Assembly (NCBI GenBank): GCA_037127255.1
Contig: JBANSL010000009.1
Coordinates: forward strand, 26,004,475 to 26,068,474
DNA: 64,000 bases
From: Persicaria tinctoria
Taxonomy: Eukaryota > Streptophyta > Magnoliopsida > Caryophyllales > Polygonaceae
Direction: 5' to 3'
Each line of letters begins with the position of its first letter. Within the stretch, counting starts at the first letter, position 1. The translations under genes and the position numbers were made by a program. Below the pieces are notes generated by a model. That model saw only the letters and a list, made by a program, of their open reading frames with translations, ran no database searches and was not told the DNA's origin. This document shows positions 47,614 to 58,880 of the stretch, in pieces.

Positions 47614-47806
47614 TCGATTTCGAAGAGTTGTCGATATCGACATATCTTGTCGACGTCGAGTTCTTTTGTCGAGATCTTCGCTTTGCTGTTTTTTTGGCGA
47701 TTTACTTTCTGTGTCGACAAGTTTGTGTCGAGTAGTCGTCGATATCGACAACCTGTGTCGACAAGACTCGGTCGAGTTCTTCTGTCGAGTTACTTACTGT
47801 TGTCGA
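47614..47806 (+). repeat. TCGA-palindrome cluster b, LTR 2
   Basis: Copy of cluster b, without differences that I could see. Confidence 0.85.
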
Positions 47807-48116
47807 TTTGCTTTGTTCTTTATTTGCTTTTCTTTTATTTCTGTCTTTTTTATTTGTTATTTGCTTTTGCTTTAGTTGCCCTTGCCGGGATTATTTGTTT
47901 CTGTTTTATTTCTGCTTCTGCTTGTGTTTCTGCTTTTCTGCTGCTGCTGTGAGAATCTGATAGCTACCTGAGAACTGCTGACGTGCTTCCTCGTGGATTC
48001 GATCCTGACTTTCTCTTACTACAACGGGAGGAAGTCTTGTAATTATTTGCTGAGACAGGGGAGTCGTTCTAAACCATATTCTATTCTATACTTGACTTAC
48101 TCCTGCAACAACAAAT

Positions 48117-48134
48117 TGGCGCCGTTGCCGGGGA
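48117..48134 (+). promoter_or_regulatory. Primer-binding site (tRNA-Asp), right unit
   Basis: Identical site three bases after LTR 2. Both units therefore keep an intact primer site. Confidence 0.9.
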
Positions 48135-48196
48135 AGCTATCATTCGCGCCTTAGGTAGTCGGATCTCACTGTTTCTCTGAGTTACTTTTCAGGTGT

Positions 48197-48970
48197 ATGC
48201 GCCGTTCTGATCAAACACCTGAGTTTGACACCTTAGATGATCCGGAACATGTCCTACACACCAATTCTAAACTGAAAAGAGCCATGGAGTCCACAGAAAC
48301 ACAGGAGCAGCTGATATAGAGGCTTACAAGAGAACTGGCCGAAAAAGATGCTGCTATCGCCGCTGAGAGAGCAGCAAAGAAACAAGTACAAGCTAAGCTT
48401 GCGTTGCTTAGACGGGAATACCCATTCTATGAACCCGTTGATACCCAGGTATGTCCCTCCACGATCTCAATTCCAACTTTGCTACCTATCTTTGAAAAAC
48501 CATTTGAAGGATCCCAAAAAGAAGAAGAGCCACCAACGAAGAAGTCGGACGTCGTTGCCCATGATGTTTCAAAGTCGCTTTTGCCTTATGAGGTGAAGGC
48601 TATCCCCGACGATTTTGAGCAACCGATGTTCATATTCAAGTATGGGGTCCTCGCAAAGTGGTATGAAGCTCCACAAGATAACGTGGAAGCATCTCTTCCA
48701 ACTCCACCGGTTTGTTGTAGTGGAGATGTGCAAACAAATCAACCAATAAAGCGGAAGAGGTATGATGATGAGGTATGCAAATTTCCTTTATATATTCCTT
48801 TATGCATGCCATCTCGAGCCCAGGAAGATGGATGGAAGAAGCCATGGAGCATCCACTCAGGGAGGTTCAAGCTTCTTCACATGATGCCACCGGATGACAT
48901 CCCACACTTCCCACCACCGGAGGAACCACCAGATCCACCTATACCTCCGGACAAAGATGAGCCAGGCTGA
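48197..48970 (+). pseudogene. ORF of the right unit, one in-frame stop
   Basis: Copy of the left-unit ORF with the same TAG at 48317-48319. I found one difference in the frame: CACACTT here versus CACGCTT on the left (Arg to His near the C-terminus). Confidence 0.55.
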
Positions 48971-50607
48971 TGCTAACGGAGAAAGTCGGCCTAGTGACTA
49001 TAAAATCTAGAGCTTGTAAATAGACATTTATTTTAAGACTTTTTGGACATTGTTGTTTTGTTTGCTTTAGGTTTTGGACATTGTTTTTAGGATTATACTA
49101 TTGTGGGTATTTCTTTTCTAACGAATCTTGCAGGTATGAAGAAGCTACAGTCTTGTCGACATGAGAGAAGGAACTCGACATCGACAAACCACATCGAGCA
49201 AGCCTGTGGTCGAGAAGATCACCCTGGAGGCAACAGGAAGAACTCGATGTCGAGGAGATGTTGTCGACGTTGACAAGTCCTCGAGATCGACTAAGTTGTC
49301 GAGATCGACAAGCACTGCAGCACTTCTTCACTCGATTTCCGACGATCCGCACACCTGTCTTGTGAGTTTCTTTCTTTACCCTTGTTTTTATACAGTGAGG
49401 ACACTGTAATGTTTAAGTATGGGGTGGGGGAAGGGCTTACTTTGTGCATATTTGATTTATTTGATCATATCTTACATATATGCATTATTTCTTGGAATTG
49501 CTACATGGCTATTTTGGAATGCATTATTGATTTATGTGCTTATATGCGTGAATTTCCAAAAATTTGAGAAAAATGACCCCCATTGAAAATTTTGAATAAT
49601 GTCATGGATGTTTTATTGAACTCGACGATGCAAAATTGGATTCATTAGAGATATATCATGAAATTGCCTAGTAAGGGGAAGTCACAATGAAGTGCATTAT
49701 TTATTAAAAACCATGAAAGGAGGTAAAATTTGAAATTGCTTTTGACAAGTTGCATGATAAGATGATGGAGGACTTTATATTTCCATATAATGCTCAGTGT
49801 TTATTCCTAGCCATACCTATGCTTATGCATCACAAAAGCCATAATATGCCTTATTTCAATTATTGCTCCACATGACCCAAATACTTGCCATTCTTTACCT
49901 TATCCGGGGATTATGTTGAGAATGATGTTACATTATGGAGATGTTATATGGTTGTTGTGATTATTATTATATTTGGAGTTTGGAAGGGAATTGTTTGAAA
50001 TATATGGAAAATTTAATGAGTGAAAGAAAATCCAATCACCTCAGGAGATAAAGGTAGATTGACCCTGCTCTCTGAGATAATAGTTTGGAGAGATGGGACA
50101 CATTGTGAGGAGTCCGACGCACTAAGTATCCGGGGCCATTCATGACACCCATGTTTGCGACTCGCGAGAAGGCAGTGCTGAGGTCAGAGAGGTAAAAGCA
50201 TTATTATTGAAAAAAAAGCAATATGAAAGGTGATGAATTAAATGGATAAGGAATGTGGAATGAAAATCAAAAAGTTTGAAAGTAATCCATTTCCCCGGAT
50301 CATTAGCACCACATTGCCAAAAATTGCCCACCTTTTAGCCTTTTACCAATCTACTCCTTCATGAGCTTAAATTAAAGTCTTCTTGATTATCAATGCTTAG
50401 TCACTTATGAATGTTTTTGCATAACCCTCCTTTTGTGAGTAGATGTTGCTTTTACATATTTGCACATGCATGAATCTGTGACACTAGTACCTTTTCGAGG
50501 ATGGTAATTGATTGCAGGGTTATATAACAATGAATCTAATATGTTGAGAGTTTTGATTTCTTCCCCTGAATGACAAATAAAAGTATTGCTTGAGGACAAG
50601 CAAGCTT
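48971..50607 (+). other. Noncoding 3' part of the right internal region
   Basis: Copy of the left stretch. I found differences only near 49297, 49353 and 50247 (opposite 44890, 44946 and 45840 in the left copy). Confidence 0.7.
49156..49335 (+). repeat. TCGA-palindrome cluster c, right internal region
   Basis: Copy of cluster c with one change near 49297 (AGTTGTCGAG versus AGTTTTCGAG in the left copy). Confidence 0.85.
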
Positions 50608-50621
50608 AAGTATGGGGTGTT
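50608..50621 (+). promoter_or_regulatory. Polypurine tract, right unit
   Basis: Identical AAGTATGGGGTGTT directly before LTR 3. Confidence 0.75.
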
Positions 50622-51007
50622 TGTTGTGAGCCTAATTAGCCATGTTTTACATTATCTTTTATATCGATTTCTGCATGCATTTCATGCATTTGGGTTAGAA
50701 TAATACAAAATATGTGTAGTTTATGCTTAGTTGTTATATATGGAAGTCTACACAAGTTTTTGTCATATTTCGCAGAAATCAGACGCATTTTTGAGCTTAA
50801 TGGAAAGTCATGGAGAAGCCAAGAATGGTGCAGCTGGAGAGAAGGCCAATTTCCGGTTTACATCGTTCTGAATCAGGCTGTGATGTCTTCATGAGATTTG
50901 TAGCCCTCGGAAAGAGCTTTCCAACGCATGGTCATATGCGTCAATCCGACAACCGAGGCATCGGGAAAGTGCGTTTTACGAGCAGAGCTGGAAGCTGAGA
51001 AATTTAC

Positions 51008-51149
51008 TCGATGTCGAGGAAAGTTGTCGACATCGACAAGTCACCAACTCGACATGTGTTCCAATCGACGAGACGAGTATTCTACTCGATGTCAAGGAAA
51101 GTTGTCGACATCGAGAAGATTTGTCGAGCACTTCAGAAGCCGAGATCGA
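51008..51149 (+). repeat. TCGA-palindrome cluster a, LTR 3
   Basis: Copy of cluster a, identical as far as I can read. Confidence 0.85.
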
Positions 51150-51365
51150 GGAGAAGTCCGAGCGGGATTGGATACTTGCAAGCTAAGATTCGTCCAATTC
51201 TATCAAGATCTATCAAGACCAAAGAAGATATCCACACATTAGATATAATCCTAGTCTATCTATTTTATTTAATTACACTATGTTATTTATTTATCATTAA
51301 GTTTTAGATATAGTTTTAGATAAAGATAGATATCTTCTTTCCTTGATTAGCAAGGATTAGAAGCC

Positions 51366-51373
51366 TATAAATA
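51366..51373 (+). promoter_or_regulatory. TATA box, LTR 3
   Basis: Same context as in LTR 1. An RNA starting here would read out into satellite block III. Confidence 0.65.
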
Positions 51374-51449
51374 AGGCCCTAGGGGGCTCAGTTTTAATCA
51401 TTCAATTTCAGTTAGATTCAATTTTGAGAGAGAAGTAAGTAGGAGAAGT

Positions 51450-51467
51450 AGAGAGAGAGAGAGAGAG
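51450..51467 (+). repeat. AG microsatellite, LTR 3 (9 units)
   Basis: (AG)9, two units shorter than in the other LTRs; this accounts for the full 4-bp length difference. Confidence 0.9.
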
Positions 51468-52016
51468 TGAGCAGCCGGTTGGAGTTGTGAAGCGAGAGCG
51501 GAGTTGGCTTCGAGCGGTTGTAAACTTTGGTTTATTTTTATGCAAGTTTCTTTTTATACATCAATGTCTTTTATTGCAATGAAGAGTGAGTAGTCCACCC
51601 ACTTCTGGGGCTGGGGTGAGCCCGACGGTGGCCATGTGAGGCGATGCAATAAAGGTCAGATCTTTTGTGTGATTCATCTTCTATCCCTATGAGCATGATT
51701 CTTTTGCGAGAGTTGAAGGTGATCCTTGTTTGTGTTATTGAAGCGAAAGTGATCTTAATACAACTTGGATTAATTATGTGAAAAAGGGTTAGTAACAATT
51801 AGGGTTTATGCGAGAGCCTCTATATGCCTATTTGTTAATAACGAAAGTTATTTGGATGGAAAGCATGATCTTTTATGCCTTTATGTCTTACTTTGCATGG
51901 TTATCGTTGCGGTGTTGAAACCCTAGCCTTGGAAGCCTTTAGTTTATTGATTTTATTTCGTGTTTACATTCGTTCCGTGTTCGAAAAGCTTTTGCATCTT
52001 TAAATTTCTGTTCTTA

Positions 52017-52209
52017 TCGATTTCGAAGAGTTGTCGATATCGACATATCTTGTCGACGTCGAGTTCTTTTGTCGAGATCTTCGCTTTGCTGTTTTTTTGG
52101 CGATTTACTTTCTGTGTCGACAAGTTTGTGTCGAGTAGTCGTCGATATCGACAACCTGTGTCGACAAGACTCGGTCGAGTTCTTCTGTCGAGTTACTTAC
52201 TGTTGTCGA
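52017..52209 (+). repeat. TCGA-palindrome cluster b, LTR 3
   Basis: Copy of cluster b; the neighbouring T-rich tract downstream carries two LTR 3-specific changes. Confidence 0.85.
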
Positions 52210-52516
52210 TTTACTTTGTTCTTTATTTGCTTTGCTTTTATTTCTGTCTTTTTTATTTGTTATTTGCTTTTGCTTTAGTTGCCCTTGCCGGGATTATTTG
52301 TTTCTGTTTTATTTCTGCTTCTGCTTGTGTTTCTGCTTTTCTGCTGCTGCTGTGAGAATCTGATAGCTACTTGAGAACTGCTGACGTGCTTCCTCGTGGA
52401 TTCGATCCTGACTTTCTCTTACTACAACGGGAGGAAGTCTTGTAATTATTTGCTGAGACAGGGGAGTCGTTCTAAACCATATTCTATTCTATACTTGACT
52501 TACTCCTGCAACAACA

Positions 52517-52521
52517 CTTGG
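52517..52521. repeat. Target-site duplication, right, of insertion 2
   Basis: CTTGG directly after the LTR end GCAACAACA; the monomer continues with CTCCGCGTCGGGCC. Confidence 0.93.
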
Positions 52522-53214
52522 CTCCGCGTCGGGCCTTCGATCGAAGCTACATTCTCGGAGATGAGATTTTTTATAAGTCCCATTACGCATGCTCTTGCTC
52601 CGCGTCAGGCCTCCGATCGAAGCTACATTCTTGGAGATGAGATTTTTTATAAGTCCCTAGGACGCTGAAGCTTGTATCCGCGTCGGGCCTCCGATCGAAG
52701 CTACATTCTCGGAGATGAGATTTTTTATAAGTCCCATTACGCGTGATCTTGCTCCGCGTCGGGCCTCCAATAGAAGCTACATTCTCGGAGATGAGATTTT
52801 TTATAAGTCCCAAGGACGCTGGAGCTTTACTCCGCGTCGGGCCTCCGATCAAAGCTTCATTCTCGGAGATGACATTTTTTATGAGTCCCTAGGACGATGG
52901 AGCTTGGCTCCGTGTCGAGCCTCCGACCGAATCTACATTCTCGGAGATGAGATTTTTTATAAATCCCTATGAAGCTCGAGCTTGGCTCCGCGTCGGGCCT
53001 CCGATCGAAGCTACATTCTCGGAGATGAGATTTTTTATAAGTCCCTAGGACGTTGGAGCTTGGCTCCGCGTCGGGCCTCCGATTGAAGCTACATTCTCGG
53101 AGATAAGATTTTTTATAAGTCCCTAGGACGCTGGAGCTTTGCTCCGCGTCAGACCTCCGATCGAAGCTACATTCTGGGAGATGAGATTTTTTATAAGTCC
53201 CTAGGATGCTGGAG

Positions 53215-53238
53215 CTTGGCTCCGCGCTTGGCTCCGCG
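53215..53238 (+). repeat. 12-bp tandem duplication in the satellite
   Basis: CTTGGCTCCGCG is present twice in direct succession (53215-53226 and 53227-53238), where all other monomers have it once. The duplicated 12 bp begin with the target sequence of insertion 2 (CTTGG) and end with that of insertion 1 (CCGCG). Confidence 0.9.
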
Positions 53239-54459
53239 TCGGGCCTCCGATCGAAGCTACATTCTCGGAGATGAGATTTTTTATAAGTCCCATTATGCAT
53301 GATTTTGCTCCGCGTCGGGCCTCCAATAGAAGCTACATTCTCGGAGATGCGATTTTTTATATGTCCCTAATACGCTGGAGCTATGCTCCGCGTCGGGCCT
53401 CCGATCGAAGCTACATTCTCGGAGATGAGATTTTTTATGAGTCCCTAGTACGCTGGAGCTTGGCTCCGTGTCGGGCCTCCGACCGAAGCTACATTCTCGG
53501 AGATGAGATTTTTTATAAATCCCTAGGAAGCTCGAGCTTGGCTCCGCGTCGGGCCTCCGATCGAAGCTATTCTGGGAAATGAGATTTTTTATAAGTCCCA
53601 TTACGAGTGATCTTGCTTCGCGTCGGGCCTCCGATCGAAGCTACATTCTCGGAGATGAGATTTTTTAGAAGTCTTTAAGACGCTGGAGCTTGGCTCCGCG
53701 TCGGCCCTCCGATCGAAGATATATTCTCGGAGATGAAATTTTTAATAAGTCCCATTACGCGTGATCTTTCTCCGCGTCGGGCCTCCGATCGAAGCTGCAT
53801 TCGCGGAGATGAGATTTTTTATAAGTCCCATTACGCATGATTTTTCTCCGCGTCGGGCCTCCAATAGAAGCTACATTCTCGGAGATGAGATTTTTTATAA
53901 GTCCCTAAGACGCTGGAGCTATGCTCCGTGTCGGGCCTCCGATTGAAGCTACATTGTCGGAGATGAGATTTTTTATGAGTCCCTAGGACGCTAGAGCTTG
54001 GCTCTGCGTCGGGCCTCCGATCGAAGTTACATTCTCGGAGATGATATTTTTTAAAAATTCCCTAGGACGCTCGAGCTTGGCTCCGCGTCGGGCCTCCGAT
54101 CGAAGCTACATTCTGGGATATGAGATTTTTATAAGTCCCTAGGACCCTAGAGGTTGGCTCCGCGTCTGGCCTCCGATCGAAGCTACATTCTCGGAGATGA
54201 GATTTTTTATAAGTACCATTACGCGTGATCCGCGTCGGGCCTCCTATCGAAGCTGCATTCTCGGAGATGAGATTTTTTATAAGTCCCTAGGATGCTAGAG
54301 CTTTGCTCCGCGTCGGGCCTCCGATCGAAGCAACATTCTCGTAGATGAGATTTTTTAGAAGTCCCTAGGACGCTGGAGCTTTGCTCCACATCGGGCCTCC
54401 GATCGAAGCTACATTCTCATAGATGAGATTTTTTATAAGTCCCATTACGCGTGATCTTG

Positions 54460-54520
54460 TACCGCGTCCGGCATTCGGTCATAGAGCTTGCCTCCCGGAT
54501 CGAATATTTTATTAAGTCCC
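54460..54520 (+). repeat. Anchor monomer 11
   Basis: Type CATAG / CCTCCCGG / AAGTCCC, a combination seen only here. Subtracting insertion 2, it lies about 3.3 kb from anchor 10. Confidence 0.9.
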
Positions 54521-56693
54521 ATTACGCGTGATCTTGCTCCACGTCGGGCCTCCGATCGAAGCTACATTCTCGGAGATGAGATTTTTTATAAGTCCCTAGG
54601 ACGCTGGAGCTTGGCTCCGCATGGGGCCTCCGATCGAAGCTACATTCTCGGAGATGAGATTTTTTATAAGTCCCATTACGCGTGATCTTGCTCCGCGTCG
54701 GGCCTCCGATCGAAGCTACATTCTCGGATATGAGATTTTTTATAAGTCCCTAGGACGTTGGAGCTTGGCTCTGCGTCGGGCCTCCGATCGAAGCTACATT
54801 CTCGGAGATGAGATTTTTTATAAGTCCCATTACGCGTGATCTTTCTCCGCGTCGGGCCTCGGATCGAAGCTACATTCTCGGATAAGAGATTTCTTATAAG
54901 TCCCTAGGACACTAGAGCTTGGCTCCGCGTCGGGCCTTCGATTGAAGCTACATTCTTGGAGATGAGATTTTTTATAAGTCCCATTACGCGTGATCTTGCT
55001 CCGCGTCGGGCCTCCGATCGAAGATACATTCTCGGAGATGAGATTTTTTATAAGTCCCATTACGCGTGATCTTTCTCCGCGTCGGGCCTCCGATCGAAGC
55101 TACATTCTCGGATAAGAGATTTCTTATAAGTCCCTAGGACACTAGAGCTTGGCTCCGCGTCGGGCCTTCGATTGAAGCTACATTCTTGGAGATGAGATTT
55201 TTTATAAGTCCCATTACGCGTGATCTTGCTCCGCATCGGGCCTCCGATCGAAGCTACATTCTCGGAGATGAGATTTTTTATAAGTCCCATTACGCATGCT
55301 CTTGCTCCGCATCGGGCCTCCGATCGAAGCTACATTCTTGGAGATGAGATTTTTTATAAGTCCCTAGGACGCTGAAGCTTGTATCCACGTCGGGCCTCCG
55401 ATCGAAGCTACATTCTCGGAGATGAGATTTTTTATAAGTCCCATTACGCGTGATCATGCTCCGCGTCGGGCCTCCAATAGAAGCTACATTCTCAGATATG
55501 ACATTTTTTAAGAGTCCCTAGGACGATGGAGCTTGGCTCCGTGTCGGGCCACCTACCGAAGCTACATTCTCGGAGATGAGATTTTTTATTAATCCCTAGG
55601 AAGCTCGAACTTGGCTCCGCGTCGGGCCTCCGATCGAAGCTTCATTCTCGGAGATGAGATTTTTTATAAGTCCCTAGGACGTTGGAGCTTGGCTCCGCGT
55701 CGGGCCTTCGATTGAAGCTACATTCTCGGAGATGAGATTTTTTAGAAGTCCCATTACGCGTGATCTTGCTCCGCGTCGGGCCTCTGATTGAAGCAACATT
55801 CTCGAAGATGAGATTTTTTATAAGTCCCTCGGACGCAGGAGCTTGGCTCCGCGTCGGGCCTCCGATCGAAGCTACATTCTCGGAGATGAGATTTTTTATA
55901 AGTCCCATTACGCATGCTCTTGCTCAGCGTCGGGCCTCCGATCGAAGCTACATTCTCGGAGATGAAATTTTTTATAAGTCCCATTACGCGTGATCTTGCT
56001 CCGCGGCGGGCCTCCGATCGAAGCTGCATTCTCGGAGATGAGATTTTTTATAAGTCCCATTACGCATGATTTTGCTCCGCGTCGGACCTCCAATAGAAGC
56101 TACATTCTCGGAGATGAGATTTTTTATAAGTCCCTAAGACGCTGGAGCGATGCTCCGTGTCGGGCTTCCGATCGAAGCTACATTGTCGGAGATGAGATTT
56201 TTATGAGTCCCTAGGACGCTAGAGCTTGGCTCTGCGTCGGGCCTCCGATCGAAGCTACATTCTCGGAGATGATATTTTTTATAAATCCCTAGGACGCTCG
56301 AGCTTGGCTCCTGGTCGTGCCTCCGATCGAAGCTACATTCTGGGATATGAGATTTTTTATAAGTCCCTAGGACCCTAGAGGTTGGCTCTGCGTCTGGCCT
56401 CCGATCGAAGCTACATTCTCGGAGATGAGATTTTTTATAAGTCCCATTACGCGTGATCTTGCTCCGCGTCGGGCCTCCGATCGAAGCTGCATTCTTGGAG
56501 ATGAGAGTTTTTATAAGTCCCTAGGATGCTAGAGCTTTGCTCCGCGTCGGCCCTCCGATCGAAGCTACATTCTCGTAGATGAGATTTTTTACAAGTCCCT
56601 AGGACGTTAGAGCTTTGCTCCCCATCGGCCCTCCGATCGAAGCTACATTCTCATAGATGAGATTTTTTATAAGTCCCATTACGCGTGATCTTG

Positions 56694-56754
56694 TACCGCG
56701 TCCGGCATTCGGTCGTAGAGCTTGCCTCCCGGATCGAATATTTTATTAATTCCC
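56694..56754 (+). repeat. Anchor monomer 12
   Basis: Type GTAG / CCTCCCGG / AATTCCC followed by ATTACGCGAGATC. The CGAGATC flank is shared with anchors 13 and 16 only. Confidence 0.9.
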
Positions 56755-57035
56755 ATTACGCGAGATCTTGCTCCACGTCGGGCCTCCGATCGAAGCTACA
56801 TTCTCGGAGATGAGATTTTTTATAAGTCCCTAGGACGCTGGAGCTTGGCTCCGCGTCGGGCCTCCGATCGAAGCTACATTCTCGGAGATGAGATTTTTTA
56901 TAAGTCCCATTACGCGTGATCTTGCTCCGCGTCGGGCCTCCTATCGAAGCTACATTCTCGGATATGAGATTTTTTATAAGTCCCTAGGACGTTGGAGCTT
57001 GGCTCCGCGTCGGGCCTCCGATCGAAGCTACATTC

Positions 57036-58880
57036 TCGGAGATGAGATTTTTTATAAGTCCCATGACGCATGCTCTTGCTCCGCGTCGGGCCTCCGATCG
57101 AAGCTACATTCTTGGAGATGAGATTTTTTATAAGTCCCTAGGACGCTGAAGCTTGTATCCGCGTCGGGCCTCCGATCGATGCTACATTCTCGGAGATGAG
57201 ATTTTTTATAAGTCCCATTACGCGTGATCTTGCTCCGCGTCGGGCCTCCAATAGAAGCTACATTCTCGGAGATGAGATTTTTTATAAGTCCCAAGGACGC
57301 TGGAGCTTTGCTCCGCGTCGCGCCTCCGATCGAAGCTTCATTCTCGGAGATGATATTTTTTAAGAATCCCTAGGACGATGGAGCTTGGCTCCGTGTCGGG
57401 CCTCCGACCAAAGCTACATTCTTGGAGATGAGATTTTTTATAAATCCCTATGAAGCTCGAGCTTGGCTCCGCGTTGGGTCTCCGATCTAAGCTACATTCT
57501 CGGAGATGAGATTTTTTATAAGTCCCTAGGACGCTGGAGCTTGGCTCCGCGTCGGGCCTCCGATCGAAGCTACATTCTCGGAGATGAGATTTTTTATAAG
57601 TCCCTAGGACGCTGGAGCTTTGCTCTGCGTCAGACCTCCGATCGAAGCTACTTTCTGGGAGATGAGATTTTTTATAAGTCCCTAGGACGCTGGAGCTATG
57701 CTCCGCGTCAGGCCTCCGATCGAAGCTACATTCTCGGAGATGAGATTTTTTATGAGTCCCTAGGACGCTGGAGCTTGGCTCCGTGTCGGGCCTCCAATCG
57801 AAGCTACATTCTCAGAGATGAGATTTTTTATAAATCCCTAGGAAGCTCGAGATTGGCTCCGCATCAGGCCTCCGATCGAAGCTACATTCTGGGAAATGAG
57901 ATTTTTTATAAGTCCCATTACGAGTGATCTTTCTCCGCGTGGGGCCTCCGATCGAAGCTACATTCTCGGAGATGAGATTTTTTATAAGTCCCTAGGACGC
58001 TGGAGCTTGGCTCCGCGTCGGCCCTCCGATCGAAGATATATTCTCGGAGATGAAATTTTTTATAAGTCCCATTACGCGTGATCTTGCTCCGCGTCGGGCC
58101 TCCGATCGAAGCTGCATTCTCGGAGATGAGATTTTTTATAAGTCCCATTACGCATGATTTTGCTCCGCGTCGGGCCTCCAATAGAAGCTACATTCTCGGA
58201 GATGAGATTTTTTATAAGTCCCTAAGACGCTGGAGCTATGCTCCTTGTCGGGCCTCCGATCGAAGCTACATTGTCGGAGATGAGATTTTTTATGAGTCCC
58301 TAGGACGCTAGAGCTTGGCTCTGCGTCGGGCCTCCGATCGAAGCTACATTCTCGGAGATGATATTTTTTATAAATCCCTAGGACGCTCGAGCTTGGCTCC
58401 GCGTCGGGCCTCCGATCGAAGCTACATTCTGGGATATGAGATTTTTTATAAGTCCCTAGGACCCTAGAGGTTGGCTCTGCGTCTGGCCTCCGATCGAAGC
58501 TACATTCTCGGAGATGAGATTTTTTATAAGTCCCATTACGCGTGATCTTGCTCCGCGTCGGGCCTCCGATCGAAGCTGCATTCTCCGAGATGAGATTTTT
58601 TATAAGTCCCTAGAATGCTAGAGCTTTGCTCCTTGTCAGGCCTCCGATCGAAGCTACATTCTCGTAGATGAGATTTTTTACAAGTCCCTAGGACGTTGGA
58701 GCTTTGCTCCACATCGGGCCTCCGATCGAAGCTACATTCTCATAGATGAGATTTTTTATAAGTCCCATTACGCGTGATCTTGTACCGCGTCCGGCATTCG
58801 GTCGTAGAGCTTGCCTCCCGGATCGAATATTTTATTAATTCCCATTACGCGAGATCTTGCTCCACGTCGGGCCTCCGATC
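57036..58880 (+). repeat. Long-range HOR copy of 17064-18830 (offset ~39972 to ~40049)
   Basis: Monomer order and rare variants agree with 17064-18830: CCTATGAAGCTCGAGC, CGTCAGACCTCC, CTCCAAxCGAAGC with CTCAGAGATG, and the GGGAAATGAG monomer, ending in an anchor (18734 and 58783). One extra monomer is present here near 58000. Without the two retroelements the copies would be about 18.7 kb apart. Confidence 0.65.
58783..58843 (+). repeat. Anchor monomer 13
   Basis: Same CGAGATC-flanked type as anchor 12, 2089 bp downstream. Confidence 0.9.

Larger units (their letters stand above)
46215..48113 (+). repeat. LTR 2 (middle, chimeric) of insertion 2
   Basis: The first ~312 bp agree with LTR 3 at all five sites where LTR 1 differs. 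From about 600 bp onward it agrees with LTR 1 at all sites where LTR 3 differs, including the 11-copy AG repeat. I saw no base private to this LTR. It serves as the 3' LTR of the left unit and the 5' LTR of the right unit. Confidence 0.93.
41808..52516 (+). mobile_element. Non-autonomous Athila/Tat-like retrotransposon, tandem three-LTR form
   Basis: A 10,709-bp insertion with the structure LTR (1899 bp), internal (2508), LTR (1899), internal (2508), LTR (1895), all on the plus strand with a period of 4407 bp. One 5-bp target duplication, CTTGG, flanks the whole. Each internal region starts with a tRNA-Asp primer site and ends with AAGTATGGGGTGTT before the next LTR. No reverse transcriptase, integrase or protease is encoded, so it would depend on another element. 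The tRNA-Asp site and the GAGGACAAGC...AAGTATGGGG end resemble Athila/Tat elements. The tandem form is best explained by unequal crossing-over between LTRs after insertion. Confidence 0.93.
50622..52516 (+). repeat. LTR 3 (right) of insertion 2
   Basis: It is 4 bp shorter than the others because its AG repeat has 9 rather than 11 units. Its other private changes lie past position 600 of the LTR: A at 51230, a two-base change near 51295, A near 51648, changes near 52211 and 52234, and T near 52371. It differs from LTR 1 at about 12 bases in 1895 (about 0.6%). Confidence 0.95.

Noticed and set aside
41808..52516. Two independent insertions of the same element side by side
   Set aside because: Only one target duplication is present, the middle LTR is shared and chimeric, and the internal regions are nearly identical; unequal crossing-over explains all three.
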